Of a stretch of DNA of 64,000 bases, positions 52,767 through 62,356 are shown piece by piece (within the stretch, counting starts at the first letter, position 1; every line of letters begins with the position of its first letter). Source of the stretch: Streptomyces sp. CB01249 (lineage in GTDB: Bacteria; Actinomycetota; Actinomycetes; Streptomycetales; Streptomycetaceae); NCBI RefSeq assembly GCF_001905735.1, contig NZ_LISW01000009.1, positions 1 to 64,000 of the forward strand, written 5' to 3'. The notes beneath the pieces are model-generated. The model searched no databases. It was not told the origin of the DNA and saw nothing but the letters and a program-made list of their open reading frames with translations. A program made the position numbers and the translations under genes.

Positions 52767-55700
52767 ATGAGTCGATGTGGTGTCGTGCGCCCGCGATGGG
52801 CCGGAGCGTGCGCGGCATTGATGGTCGTGTTGGGCCTCGCGACGGGGGCAGGTCCTCTGTCGGCCTCGGCGGCGGCAGCGGAAACCCCGCAGGAGACCGT
52901 CGTACCGGCCGCGCAGCGCAATACGTACGAGTCGGCGTCGCTCTACAACAGCGACACCCAGTCGGGGGCCGACGGGGCCGGGGCGCAGGGTGTCTTTCAC
53001 CTGCTGGAGGGCCACAAGGGACTGGTCTGGACGCGCTACGCGGACGGAGTGTCGACCGAAGCACCCGCGGACACCACGGCCGTCAGGCAGACGGGAACGG
53101 GCAGCGATGTCCTCGCCTACGTCTACCAGGACGGCAGGATCAATCTGTGGGACGCGTCCGAGGACACCACGCAGACCGTCCGCGTTCCCTCCGGGCAGCA
53201 GATGTTGAATGTGTACGGCACCACGGTCGTCTCGTTCGCCACCGCCACCGCGGATGACGGATCGCCCACCCGCGTCAATCACCTGCTCACCCCGGGGCCC
53301 GACGGCACCACACGTGACGTCACGGTCACCGGGATGCCGGCCGGGATGAAGCTGGGCGCGACACGCGGTGCGGACGCCACCAGCCTGTTCTTCTTCGGCC
53401 AGTGGAACGACACGTATCGCATGGTGTCCGTGGACCGGGAGACCGGCGAGGTGGAGAGCTGGACCCAGCCGATCCCCATCAGCAACGACCTGGCACGGGT
53501 GACCGGGGACCACGTCGTCCTGTTCTTCCCCAGTACCCCGACGGTGCTGGTTCTTCCCCGCGACGACCTGTCGGCCGACCCGGCCGAAATGACTGTGGGC
53601 TGTGGCGGTGTGAACCCCGCCGACGACCTGGCCGTGGTCGGTGAGTGGGTGGTCTACCGCTGTGGTCTGGCGATCCAGGCGAAGCCGATGGCCGGCGGGG
53701 CGAGCGTCCCGGTCATCTCCACGTCGAGTTCTGGTCTCTCCTCGGCGCCAGGGGGTCACGCGCTGGTGGTGGGCCGTGCGACCGCCGAGGGCGACTACGG
53801 CATCCAGCGTCTGGTTCCCGGCGCCGGCCAGGGCCCGCCCGCGGTCGTCACGGTCAAGCGGCTGATCAGGCCCGTCGCGAAGGTTCAGGGCCTGTCCCTG
53901 AACCAGGGCAGGCTTGTCGTGACCGACTCCAGCAGCGGGCGGCGGGACGACTACCTGCGCACCGTCGCCGCGTCCGGCACCCCCGAGTTCGGCGACCGCT
54001 CCTCCTTCACCGGTTCGGGTGTCCTCATCTCCTCCTGTCCGGTCCAGGACGCCGGTTGCTCGGCGATCCAGGGCACGGCCGACGGCCGGATCGTCTGGCT
54101 GGAACGCGACGGAACATCGGGCTACGACCGGCTCTGGGCCTTCGGCCCCAGTCCGAGCGGTCTCGACGACCGGCCGGTGCCGGCCGGTGGCCACGTCACG
54201 GACGTGTCCGGCGGCTACGTCATCTACACGGACAGCACACAGAGTTACGTCTACCGACTGGGCGGCTCCGGTACCGCGGTGACCCGCCCCAAGGGCGCGG
54301 CCGCGCTCGACGGTGACGTGCTGCTGAGCGCGGGCACCGCCCCGGGTAGCGTGGCAGGCTTCAACCTGTCCACGAAGAAGGCGACGGCCACCCTCACCAC
54401 GGACGCGGGCTGCGTACCGCAGGAGCTGCAGTCCGTCGGACGCTGGCTGTACTGGAACTGCGGCCCCGACGGTGGCGCGGGTGTCTACGACCGCACCGCG
54501 AAGAAGTCGGTGCCGGTGCCCTCGGAAGAGGCACGGCTCGGCGACGGCTTCTTGGTCACGCACGACCGAGCGACCGGACAGCTGACCCTCACCACCGTCA
54601 CGGACGGTGAAGCGGTCGACCGGGTCATCGGCACGCTGCCCGACACCGGCGTCTCGCAGCGCGATGTCCGCTGGACCGTGGACGAGGCCGGCAGCAATGC
54701 CGCGTACGTCGATGCGCAGGAGCGGATCCACCTCGTCCCGTCGGGGGTGCCCGAGCAGCCCCTGCGACTGCTGGGGCCCGCCGAGAACGCCGGCACCGTC
54801 CATGCGACAACGCTCGACGCAACCCCGGGGGCGCTCACGAGCCTGCTCCTCTCCAAGCCGTCCGCCGGCTGGACCCTGACCGTGCGCAGCGGGATCACGG
54901 GCGAGACCGTCGACACCGTGCGAGGCGGCGCAGCGCGCGGCGCGCTGAACGTGGGGTGGCACGGGAACGACCCGTCCCGCGCCGGTGACGCGTTCCTGCC
55001 GAACGGGCGTTACGACTGGTCCCTCTCCGTCACTCCGGCGGACGGGCAGGGCGGCTCTCTGAATGTCACCGGCACGGTGGCCCTGATCGACGCCCAGCCG
55101 GTGTGGCGGGACCTCGTCGGCGACGACGGTATCGGAGAGCTGCTGGCCCTGAACTCCTCCGGCCTCGTGTATTCGTACCAGGGCAACGGGACCGGTGGAC
55201 TGCGGGCCAGGCAGGAGGCGGTGGGCGACCGGTTCCCCGGGGGCACGCTCCTCGTCCCCTTCGGCGACACGAACGGTGACCGCTGCAACGACGTGCTCGT
55301 ACGTCAAGGGAACGAACTGCGCGCCTACCGGCCCGGCTGCGACGGCATCGTGTCGGCGTCGTCCCCGTCCACACTCATCGGCTCCGGCTGGGCGCAGTAC
55401 GACGTCATCACCTCACCGGGCGATGTCGACGGTGACGGGATCAGTGACCTGGTGGCACGCCAGACGACCACCGGCGACATGTACTTCTACGCGGGCACCT
55501 CGACGCACAAGCTCACCACCCGGGTCCGGATCGGGACGGACTGGCGGCTCTACACAAAGATCGTCGGAGCCGGCGACCTGAACGGCGACGGCAGGGGTGA
55601 CCTGCTCGCGGTCGACAAGTCCGGTGCGCTCTGGCGCTATTACGGCAAGGCCGCAGGTGCCGTCACCGCGCGCACGAAGGTCGCGTCGGACTGGGGTTCC

Positions 55701-55874
55701 GCCTACACCACGGTCGTGGGCGCGGGTGACCTCACGGGTGACGGCCGCGCCGACATCGTGGCCCGCGACGGCAGCGGCAAGCTGTACCGCTTCAGCGGCA
55801 CCGGCACGGGAACCCTGTCCGGCCCGGCGACCATCGGCACGAGTGGCTGGAGCAGTTACACCGGGCTGTACTGA
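52767..55874 (+). CDS. Secreted FG-GAP/VCBS repeat protein
   Basis: 1035 residues from ATG 52767. The signal peptide has a hydrophobic core ACAALMVVLGLATGAG and ends near SASAAAA. The first 650 residues look like a beta-propeller (repeating WxxxDG and GRLVVTDSSSG strands). A FlgD-like Ig segment lies near 710-780 (GNDPSRAGDAFLPNGRYDW). The C-terminal 240 residues carry FG-GAP/VCBS calcium-binding repeats: GDTNGDRCNDVLVR, GDVDGDGISDLVAR, GDLNGDGRGDLLAV and GDLTGDGRADIVAR. This architecture is common in Streptomyces exoproteins of unknown ligand. A very strong hairpin follows. Confidence 0.88.
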   Translation: MSRCGVVRPRWAGACAALMVVLGLATGAGPLSASAAAAETPQETVVPAAQRNTYESASLYNSDTQSGADGAGAQGVFHLLEGHKGLVWTRYADGVSTEAPADTTAVRQTGTGSDVLAYVYQDGRINLWDASEDTTQTVRVPSGQQMLNVYGTTVVSFATATADDGSPTRVNHLLTPGPDGTTRDVTVTGMPAGMKLGATRGADATSLFFFGQWNDTYRMVSVDRETGEVESWTQPIPISNDLARVTGDHVVLFFPSTPTVLVLPRDDLSADPAEMTVGCGGVNPADDLAVVGEWVVYRCGLAIQAKPMAGGASVPVISTSSSGLSSAPGGHALVVGRATAEGDYGIQRLVPGAGQGPPAVVTVKRLIRPVAKVQGLSLNQGRLVVTDSSSGRRDDYLRTVAASGTPEFGDRSSFTGSGVLISSCPVQDAGCSAIQGTADGRIVWLERDGTSGYDRLWAFGPSPSGLDDRPVPAGGHVTDVSGGYVIYTDSTQSYVYRLGGSGTAVTRPKGAAALDGDVLLSAGTAPGSVAGFNLSTKKATATLTTDAGCVPQELQSVGRWLYWNCGPDGGAGVYDRTAKKSVPVPSEEARLGDGFLVTHDRATGQLTLTTVTDGEAVDRVIGTLPDTGVSQRDVRWTVDEAGSNAAYVDAQERIHLVPSGVPEQPLRLLGPAENAGTVHATTLDATPGALTSLLLSKPSAGWTLTVRSGITGETVDTVRGGAARGALNVGWHGNDPSRAGDAFLPNGRYDWSLSVTPADGQGGSLNVTGTVALIDAQPVWRDLVGDDGIGELLALNSSGLVYSYQGNGTGGLRARQEAVGDRFPGGTLLVPFGDTNGDRCNDVLVRQGNELRAYRPGCDGIVSASSPSTLIGSGWAQYDVITSPGDVDGDGISDLVARQTTTGDMYFYAGTSTHKLTTRVRIGTDWRLYTKIVGAGDLNGDGRGDLLAVDKSGALWRYYGKAAGAVTARTKVASDWGSAYTTVVGAGDLTGDGRADIVARDGSGKLYRFSGTGTGTLSGPATIGTSGWSSYTGLY

Positions 55875-55880
55875 CGGCCG

Positions 55881-55921
55881 GCCTGCTTCCGCCGCGCCTG
55901 AGCGGCTCGGCGGAAGCAGGC
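55881..55921. terminator. 14-bp perfect hairpin, bidirectional terminator
   Basis: Arms at 55881-55894 and 55908-55921 are exact complements with a 13-base loop. It lies between the convergent FG-GAP and HEAT-like genes. Confidence 0.85.
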
Positions 55922-55953
55922 GATCACCGTCTTGCCGTCATTGCGGGCAGGGG

Positions 55954-57189
55954 TCAGACCGGCAGCAGGCCCGGGAACTGCCCGTGTCCCATGTCCGGTG
56001 CGGTGACCGCCAGCCAGCCGTGACCGCGGACGACCGTGTCGAGGACCCCCACCAGGTCCGGGTCGACCGACAGGTCTCCGCACACGTCACGGACGCCGCC
56101 CGTGATGTCGTCGTCCTCGTCCTCGTCGTCTTCCTCGTCCCAGCCGCCCTCGGCCGCGTACTGCCGGACCATCCGGCCGTCCTCGGCGGCGAACCAGATG
56201 TCCGCGCCGCCGGCGTCGTCCACGAAGAACAGCTGTGCCTTGCCGCAGGCGGCGCTGACGCGCTCCACCGTCTCGATCATGTCGTTCCAGTCGTCGTAGC
56301 CGACGAGCTGGCGGAACTGGCCGAACACCAGGCGCCAGCCGTCCAGTTCCGGTGTCACGAAGGCCCGGCTGATGCCACGGGACGGGTCCTTCGGGCTCGG
56401 ACTCCGTACCTCCTCGCACATCGCGGCCGCCACACCCGTCTGCACCGTCACGGGGCGCGGGTCGTGCAGGCCCAGCGCTTCGAAGACGCCCTCGTACGTC
56501 GCCCCGGGCACGGCCAGCCACCAGGCGCTGAGCTGTGTGTCGGGGACCGCTCGAACGCCGCCCGGGAGCTTCACCCGTACCAGCCGCTCCACCAGCATGC
56601 GGTCGCGTTCGTCGAGCGCGTCCAGGCCGCCGCCCTCGATCAGGAGGCCGAGCGCGCCCCGACGTACCGGCCGGGAGGAAGCCGAGTCCCGGCACAGTTC
56701 CCGGAGGCGCGGGGCGTACGAGTCCCACATGGTGTGGAGGTACTTGCCGGGCTCGCCGTAGAAGTCGCCGCCCCGGGCGGCCTTCTCCACCAGGGCCCGC
56801 AACCCGGCCTCGGAGTCCACGCGCAGCCTGAGCAATCCCGCGTAGCCGACGTTCGACAGCCAGCGGTCGGGGTCCACAGCCAATGCCGCGTACCGCCCGG
56901 CACAACGCTCGTCGAAGAAACGCAGCAGCCGGCCCCTGAGCCATTCGTCCAGCTCCCCGGCGCTCGCCGCCGTGAGGACGGCGTCGAAGGCCGGCGGACC
57001 GATCCGGCTCAGCACCTCCCCATACACCTTGAGACGCTGGGACGACTGGTCGGCGCACACCGCTTCCAGCACCCTCGGCAGCGCGTTCTCGCCGTGGGCC
57101 GCCAGCCGCTCCACCGCCGCGGTCACGCGTGCCGAGTCGCCGGTGTCCAGTTCCTCGATGAGGGCTTCGATCCCGGGTTCGATTTCCAT
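55954..57189 (-). CDS. HEAT-like repeat protein with acidic linker, function unknown
   Basis: 411 residues. The first 230 are alpha-helical repeats (ALIEELDTGDSARVTAAVER, LPRVLEAVCADQSSQRL) of HEAT type. The C-terminal part is mixed: LVFGQFRQLVGYDDWNDM then AQLFFVDDAGGADIWFAAED. A strongly acidic tract (DEEDDEDEDDD) follows near residue 360. No enzyme motif is visible. It starts 41 bp after the GH38 stop on the same strand, so it may be the last gene of the mannoside operon or simply downstream. A protein-interaction role is likely. Confidence 0.75.
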   Translation of the reverse strand: MEIEPGIEALIEELDTGDSARVTAAVERLAAHGENALPRVLEAVCADQSSQRLKVYGEVLSRIGPPAFDAVLTAASAGELDEWLRGRLLRFFDERCAGRYAALAVDPDRWLSNVGYAGLLRLRVDSEAGLRALVEKAARGGDFYGEPGKYLHTMWDSYAPRLRELCRDSASSRPVRRGALGLLIEGGGLDALDERDRMLVERLVRVKLPGGVRAVPDTQLSAWWLAVPGATYEGVFEALGLHDPRPVTVQTGVAAAMCEEVRSPSPKDPSRGISRAFVTPELDGWRLVFGQFRQLVGYDDWNDMIETVERVSAACGKAQLFFVDDAGGADIWFAAEDGRMVRQYAAEGGWDEEDDEDEDDDITGGVRDVCGDLSVDPDLVGVLDTVVRGHGWLAVTAPDMGHGQFPGLLPV

Positions 57190-57230
57190 GGCGGGATCCT
57201 AGTGATCTCGTGCGGAGCCGGCCGAAGCCG

Positions 57231-60200
57231 TCAGGCGCCCGGGGTCAGACAGAGGGTCAGGATCTGGAACGGGCGCAAGGTCAGGTGGATGTCCTGGCCG
57301 TCGACGGCCGGCGCGGGCTCATCCGTCAGTTCCCGTTCCAGCAGATCCGTGATCCGCGCGCCGGCCAGAGGGAAGCCGGTCCTCAGCGTTGTCCGCGCGC
57401 GACCGCCCGCGGATTCGTAGAGCCGGACGATGACGCGGCCCGAGCGGTCGTCGGCGAGCTTGACCGTCTCGATGACGACATCCCCACCGGATGCCCGGAC
57501 GAGCGGTTCGACAGGAGCTCCCCCGGGCACGACGCGCTCGGAGAGGTTGAAGCGGTAGCCCTCGCGGACCGCGTCCCGCAGCCCGGCGCCGATGACCAGT
57601 CCGTAGCGCAGGCGGTGTTCGCCGCGGTCGCAGTCGGGGTCCGGGAAGAGCGGGGCGCGCAGCAGCGAGAGCCGTACGGTCGTGGTGGTTCCGCCGTCGG
57701 GGCGGACGTCCCTCGTGACGTCGTGGCCGTAGTTGGAGTCGTTCACGAGAGCAGCACCCCAGCCGGGTTCCTCGACGTGCAGATAGCGGTGGGCGCAGAC
57801 CTCGAAGCGGGCGCTGTCCCAGGAGGTGTTGGTGTGCGTGGGACGCCGGACGTGACCGAAGGGGATCTCCGCGCTGGACTCCGCCGCCCTGATGTCGAGC
57901 GGGAAGGCCGCCTTGAGGATCTTCTCGCACTCCTGCCAGTCGACGTCGGTCTCGACGTCCAGCCGGCGGCTGTTCTCCTCCAGGCGCAGTACCTGGGTGA
58001 TGCGGGAGGCGTTGAAGCCTCGTACCACTCGGACGCCTCCGGGGACGGCGACGACCTCGTCCGCGTCGGTCAGGTCCCGCACGGTGTTGCGGTAGAAGGC
58101 GTCGACGTCCCAGGCGTCCCACTGGTTCGGGAAGTCCTGGTGCAGTTGGAGGAGGTTTCCGACCGTGCCGGGAGCGAGCGCCTCGCGTCCGACGGTCAGG
58201 TCGTATGCGGAGGTGATCAGGCCGCGGGAGTCCACCGTGATCCGTACGAGGCCGTTGTCCAGCACGAATCCGCAGCCATCGGCGGGGTGGGGTTCGACCG
58301 GCCGGGCGGCCCGTGCCCGCGGGGACCCGCCGAGCGCGGGAATGCCGTCGCGGGTGTGCGGTGCGGCGTTGAACACGGTTTCGCGGGCCGTCCCCTCCGC
58401 ACCGGATGCAGCGAGGGCGCGTTGCGCGGAGTCGATGACCTCGCCGAGCTCCCGGGCCGTCTCGGCGTAGACGGTCTCGGCCTCCCGGTGCACCCAGGCG
58501 ATCGAGGTGCCGGGCAGGATGTCGTGGAACTGGTGGAGCAGGACCGTCTTCCACACCCGGTCGAGCAGCTCGTACGGGTAAGGCAGGCCAGTGCGCAGTG
58601 CCGCTGTCGCGGACCACAACTCGGCTTCCCTGAGCAGGTGTTCGCTGCGCCGGTTGCCCTGCTTGGTGGCGAGCTGGCTGGTGAGTGTGCCGCGGTGCAG
58701 CTCCAGGTACAGCTCGCCCGACCACACGGGGGCGTCCGTGTACTCCGCCTGTGCCTTGGTGAAAAACTCCTCGGGGCTCTCCATCTCGACGCGGGCCGAG
58801 CCCTCCAGGTTCTCCAGCCTGCGGGCCCGGGCCAGCATCTCGCGGGTGGGGCCGCCGCCGCCGTCTCCGTACCCGAAGGGGACGAGTGAGCGGTTGGCGG
58901 CGCCCTTGTCCCTGAAGTTGCGCTCGGTGTGTGCGATGTCGGCACCCGAGAGGTCTCCGTTGTAGGAGTCGACGGGCGGGAAGTGGCTGAAGATGCGGGT
59001 GCCGTCGATGCCCTCCCACCAGAAGGTGTGGTGCGGGAAGGGGTTCGTCGCGTTCCAGGAGATCTTCTGGGTGAGAAACCACTTGATGCCGGCCAGCTTC
59101 ATGATCTGGGGCAGGGCGGCGTTGTAACCGAAGGTGTCGGGCAGCCACATGTCCTCGGTCTCCACCCCGAATTCCTCCAGGTAGAAGCGCTTGCCGTGGA
59201 CGAACTGGCGTACCAGCGACTCGCCCCCGGAGAGGTTGGTGTCGGGTTCGATCCAGAGGCTCCCCGTGGGGATGAACTGCCCGGTGCGCACCTTCTCCAC
59301 GACGCGGGCGAACACCTCGGGCCGCTGCTCCTTGAGCCAGGCGAGCTGCTGGGCCTGGGACATGACGAAGCGGAAGCCGGGGTGGTCGTCCATCAGGGCG
59401 GTGACGTTGGAGACGGTCCTGGCCGCCTTGCGGACGGTCTCCCGTACGGGCCAGAGCCAGGCGGTGTCGATGTGCGCGTGACCCACGGCGGAGACGCGGT
59501 GCGCCCCCGCGTGCGCGGGTGAGGCGAGTGCCGGGGCGAGCACCTCGCGCGCGCGTGTGGCCGTTCCCCCGATGTCCTGGAGGTCGATCGCGTCCAGCGC
59601 CCGGTCCACGGCGTGCGTCAACTGCCAGCGACGGGTGGAGTCCTCGGGCAGTTGGTGCATCAGCCCGGAGAGGACGTCCAGGTCCTGTACGAGTTCCCAG
59701 ACCGTGGGGTCGAAGACGGCGAGGTCCATCCGGTTCAGGCGGTAGAGCGGTGTGTCGGGTGCGGTCTCGCCGCCCAGCCACGGGGGAGCTCCGCCGGCCC
59801 GGGTGGGGACGAAGGGGTCGTCGCCGCTTCCCGAGTCGAAGATGACCGGGTTGGCCGCCGCCTCGATGTAGTAGACGAACTCCTCTCCGCCCTCGGCGCG
59901 TTCGGTGATCGGCAGCCATGCGTTGCGGGGGTTGAGTGCCTTGACCGGGCTACCGTCCGGGCGGTGGACGAGGCCCTCGGCGGAGAAGCCGGGCTGGGTG
60001 GTGCCGAAGCCGAGGTCGAGCACCGCTTCGACCCGCTGCCCGGCCCAGCCGGCGGGGACGGTGCCACTGATCCGGAACCAGGTGGTGGACCAGGCGGGCC
60101 CCCACAGGTCGCCCGTACGAACCGGTTCGTACGGCGCGCCGATACCTTCGGCCACGGGTACGGGTTCGCCCGTGACCGGCCGGACGGCGATGTCGAGGGG

Positions 60201-60287
60201 AAGGCTCTCGCGGTATACGGCGGGCCTCAGGCGCAGGTCGAGGACGCGGGCCAGCCGGCTTTCGGTGACCGTTCGGTCGTGGTGCAT
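57231..60287 (-). CDS. GH38 alpha-mannosidase
   Basis: 1018 residues, normal for the family, with no signal peptide, so intracellular. The catalytic domain starts near residue 255, with GHAHIDTAWLWPVRETVRK as the zinc-binding His/Asp motif; the probable nucleophile is the Asp in DMWLPDTFGYNAALPQI near residue 382. HQFHDILPGTSIAWVHRE near 600 supplies further zinc/substrate residues. The C-terminal beta domains follow. It removes mannose from alpha-mannosides or N-glycan fragments. It follows the LacI gene at 70 bp, in an operon with a ROK kinase and a mannose-6-phosphate isomerase. Confidence 0.93.
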   Translation of the reverse strand: MHHDRTVTESRLARVLDLRLRPAVYRESLPLDIAVRPVTGEPVPVAEGIGAPYEPVRTGDLWGPAWSTTWFRISGTVPAGWAGQRVEAVLDLGFGTTQPGFSAEGLVHRPDGSPVKALNPRNAWLPITERAEGGEEFVYYIEAAANPVIFDSGSGDDPFVPTRAGGAPPWLGGETAPDTPLYRLNRMDLAVFDPTVWELVQDLDVLSGLMHQLPEDSTRRWQLTHAVDRALDAIDLQDIGGTATRAREVLAPALASPAHAGAHRVSAVGHAHIDTAWLWPVRETVRKAARTVSNVTALMDDHPGFRFVMSQAQQLAWLKEQRPEVFARVVEKVRTGQFIPTGSLWIEPDTNLSGGESLVRQFVHGKRFYLEEFGVETEDMWLPDTFGYNAALPQIMKLAGIKWFLTQKISWNATNPFPHHTFWWEGIDGTRIFSHFPPVDSYNGDLSGADIAHTERNFRDKGAANRSLVPFGYGDGGGGPTREMLARARRLENLEGSARVEMESPEEFFTKAQAEYTDAPVWSGELYLELHRGTLTSQLATKQGNRRSEHLLREAELWSATAALRTGLPYPYELLDRVWKTVLLHQFHDILPGTSIAWVHREAETVYAETARELGEVIDSAQRALAASGAEGTARETVFNAAPHTRDGIPALGGSPRARAARPVEPHPADGCGFVLDNGLVRITVDSRGLITSAYDLTVGREALAPGTVGNLLQLHQDFPNQWDAWDVDAFYRNTVRDLTDADEVVAVPGGVRVVRGFNASRITQVLRLEENSRRLDVETDVDWQECEKILKAAFPLDIRAAESSAEIPFGHVRRPTHTNTSWDSARFEVCAHRYLHVEEPGWGAALVNDSNYGHDVTRDVRPDGGTTTTVRLSLLRAPLFPDPDCDRGEHRLRYGLVIGAGLRDAVREGYRFNLSERVVPGGAPVEPLVRASGGDVVIETVKLADDRSGRVIVRLYESAGGRARTTLRTGFPLAGARITDLLERELTDEPAPAVDGQDIHLTLRPFQILTLCLTPGA

Positions 60288-60357
60288 GGGTGCTCCGGAG
60301 GAGGAAGGCGGGGCAGGAGGGCAGACCGGTGCCGTGGGAGTGGCGGTGGGGTCCGGA

Positions 60358-61374
60358 TCAGCGTGTCCCGTAGCGGATGACGCGGGTGGGTACGACGGTC
60401 CTGCGGGCCGGGATCGGCTCGGCGGACGAGCCGTTGATGCGGTCGATGAGCATCTGGCCGGCGCGTCGGCCGATCTCGTCCGCGTCGTACGAGACGATCG
60501 TCAGGGGCAGGCCGAGGACGTCGGCCAGGTCGAAGTCGTCGAAGCCGGCGAGCGCGACGGGGCGGCCGAGGCCGTGCACGGCGCGGATGGCGCCCTGCGT
60601 CAGCCGGTTGTTGGTGCAGAAGAGGGCCGTCGGCGCGTCGGGGGCGCCGAGGAGCGCGCGTGCGGCGGCCTCGGCGGTGGGTACGTCGGTGAGGCCGCGC
60701 CGTACGTGGGTCTCGGCGGGTTCGATCCCGGCCGCTTCGTGGGCCGCCCAGTAACCGCGGAAGCGCTCCGCCCCGGTGTACAGGGCGGGCGGGTTGCCGA
60801 GGAAGCCGATGCGGCGGTGGCCGTCCGCGATCAGCTGCCCGACAGCCTGCTCGGCTCCGCCGAAGTCGTCGACCAGGACACAGTCGGCGTCCATTCCGGC
60901 CGGCGGCCGGGAGGCCAGCACGATCGGCATTCCGCGCAGCGCCGCCGGAGCGAGGTGCCGGTGGCTGCTGCCGGCCGGGACGACGATCATGCCGTCGACC
61001 TGACGGGCGGTCAGGTCATCGACGAGCCCCCGCTCCTTGTCGACCTGCTCGGCGGTGTTGCTGAGCAGGACCCGCAGGCCGTGATCGGAGGCGACCTCCT
61101 GCACGCCCAGGGCGAGGCGGGAGTAGAACGGGTTGGCGAGGTTGGTGACGACCAGTCCGATCATCCCGCTGCCGCCCAGGCGCAGGCTGCGTGCCGTTTC
61201 GTTGCGCCGGTACCCCAGCGCTTCGACGGCGGCCAGTACCCGTTCCCGGGTGGTGCCGCTGACCCGGGCGTCGTCCTTGAGCACGCGGGAGACGGTCATG
61301 GCACTGACACCGGCGCTCGCGGCCACGTCGCGCATCGTGGGGGCGCCGTTGTCGCCCGCGCGGTGCTGTGCCAT
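60358..61374 (-). CDS. LacI family regulator
   Basis: 338 residues from ATG 61374 with AGGAG eight bases upstream; the open frame extends further but without a ribosome site. The HTH is TMRDVAASAGVSAMTVSRVL near residues 13-32. The periplasmic-binding-like domain follows (GLVVTNLANPFYSRLALGVQ, FDDFDLADVLGLPLTIVSYD). It lies inside the mannoside operon and should repress it until a mannose-containing sugar binds. No perfect palindrome of LacI type was seen before GH38; the operator is probably upstream of the isomerase, outside the window. Confidence 0.92.
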   Translation of the reverse strand: MAQHRAGDNGAPTMRDVAASAGVSAMTVSRVLKDDARVSGTTRERVLAAVEALGYRRNETARSLRLGGSGMIGLVVTNLANPFYSRLALGVQEVASDHGLRVLLSNTAEQVDKERGLVDDLTARQVDGMIVVPAGSSHRHLAPAALRGMPIVLASRPPAGMDADCVLVDDFGGAEQAVGQLIADGHRRIGFLGNPPALYTGAERFRGYWAAHEAAGIEPAETHVRRGLTDVPTAEAAARALLGAPDAPTALFCTNNRLTQGAIRAVHGLGRPVALAGFDDFDLADVLGLPLTIVSYDADEIGRRAGQMLIDRINGSSAEPIPARRTVVPTRVIRYGTR

Positions 61375-61429
61375 GTGCGGTTCTCCTGCGGATCGGTGGA
61401 CGGGCTCGTGGGTCGGTGACGCGGTCATT

Positions 61430-62356
61430 CTAGGTCCGTGCCCGGGGAGTGACGGCGGCCCCGCGCAGGGTCCAGTGCGCGGCGCCGATGAGGGGCGCGT
61501 CGGCCGGGCGGCGCGCCGTGACGGCCGGGGGCGCGGCCCCCGGTGCGCATGATGCGATGCCGTCGCGCACCGCGGGCCCGAGCAGGTCCCAGGAGCCGGC
61601 CATAGAGCCGCCGACGACCATCAGGTCTGGCCGGAACCGCTCGCACCAGGGCGCGAGGGCCCGTCCCAGGGCGCCGAAGCAGTGCCTGATCGCGTGCAGG
61701 GCGGGCTCGTCGCCGGCCCGGGCCGCGCCGGCGATCTCGTGCACGTCGGGAAGGGGTCCGTCTCCGGGCAGGGCCGCGGCGGTGGCGTAGAACCTGCGGA
61801 TGGCCCGGCGCGAGACCACCTCCTCCAGGGGAAGCCCGTCGACGGTGAGCCGGTGGGCGCGGCCGCCGGGCGGTACGTCGGGTCCGTCGGTCACGGGCCG
61901 CCCGCCGTCCAGGAACGAGGAGCCGACACCGGTCCCGAGCGTGACGCACAGGACCCGGCGCCGCCCTGCCGCCGCGCCCGCCCGGTACTCGCCCAGGGCG
62001 AAGGCGTCCGCGTCGTTGACGAAGCTGATGCGGCGGGGGGCTCCGGGGAGCCGGAGGAGCAGTTCCGCTCCGACGTCGACGCCGTGCAGCGCCTCGAACT
62101 TGCCGATGCCGCGGAAGCGGCCGACCCCGGTTTCGTAATCGAAGGGGCCGGGTATCGCGACGCCCCAGTGGGCGCCCGCCGGGGCCTCGGCCCGGGCGCC
62201 GGCGGCGGCGATGGCGTCGAGGAGCTCACCGGCGGGTGCGTCGGCGGGGACCGGCTCCCGGACCACGGTCAGGGGCGCCGGCCGCGCGGACGCGGTGTCG
62301 ATGACGGCGGCCGTCACATGGGTGCCGCCGATCTCCAGTACGGGGACGTGGCTCAT
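61430..62356 (-). CDS. ROK family sugar kinase
   Basis: 308 residues. The phosphate-1 region is VLEIGGTHVTAAVID, the catalytic Asp is in FVNDADAFALGEY, and the phosphate-2 loop is VLCVTLGTGVGSSFLDGG. The usual zinc-binding CxCGxxGC motif of many ROK proteins is absent: the expected region reads RAHRLTVDGLPLEEVVS. Its start overlaps the isomerase stop by four bases (ATGA). In this operon it probably phosphorylates mannose or a related hexose released by the mannosidase, feeding the isomerase. Confidence 0.9.
   Translation of the reverse strand: MSHVPVLEIGGTHVTAAVIDTASARPAPLTVVREPVPADAPAGELLDAIAAAGARAEAPAGAHWGVAIPGPFDYETGVGRFRGIGKFEALHGVDVGAELLLRLPGAPRRISFVNDADAFALGEYRAGAAAGRRRVLCVTLGTGVGSSFLDGGRPVTDGPDVPPGGRAHRLTVDGLPLEEVVSRRAIRRFYATAAALPGDGPLPDVHEIAGAARAGDEPALHAIRHCFGALGRALAPWCERFRPDLMVVGGSMAGSWDLLGPAVRDGIASCAPGAAPPAVTARRPADAPLIGAAHWTLRGAAVTPRART

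Noticed and set aside
52668..55307. 879-codon minus-strand open frame opposite the FG-GAP gene
   Set aside because: Shadow frame; the plus strand has a signal peptide and Ca-binding repeats.
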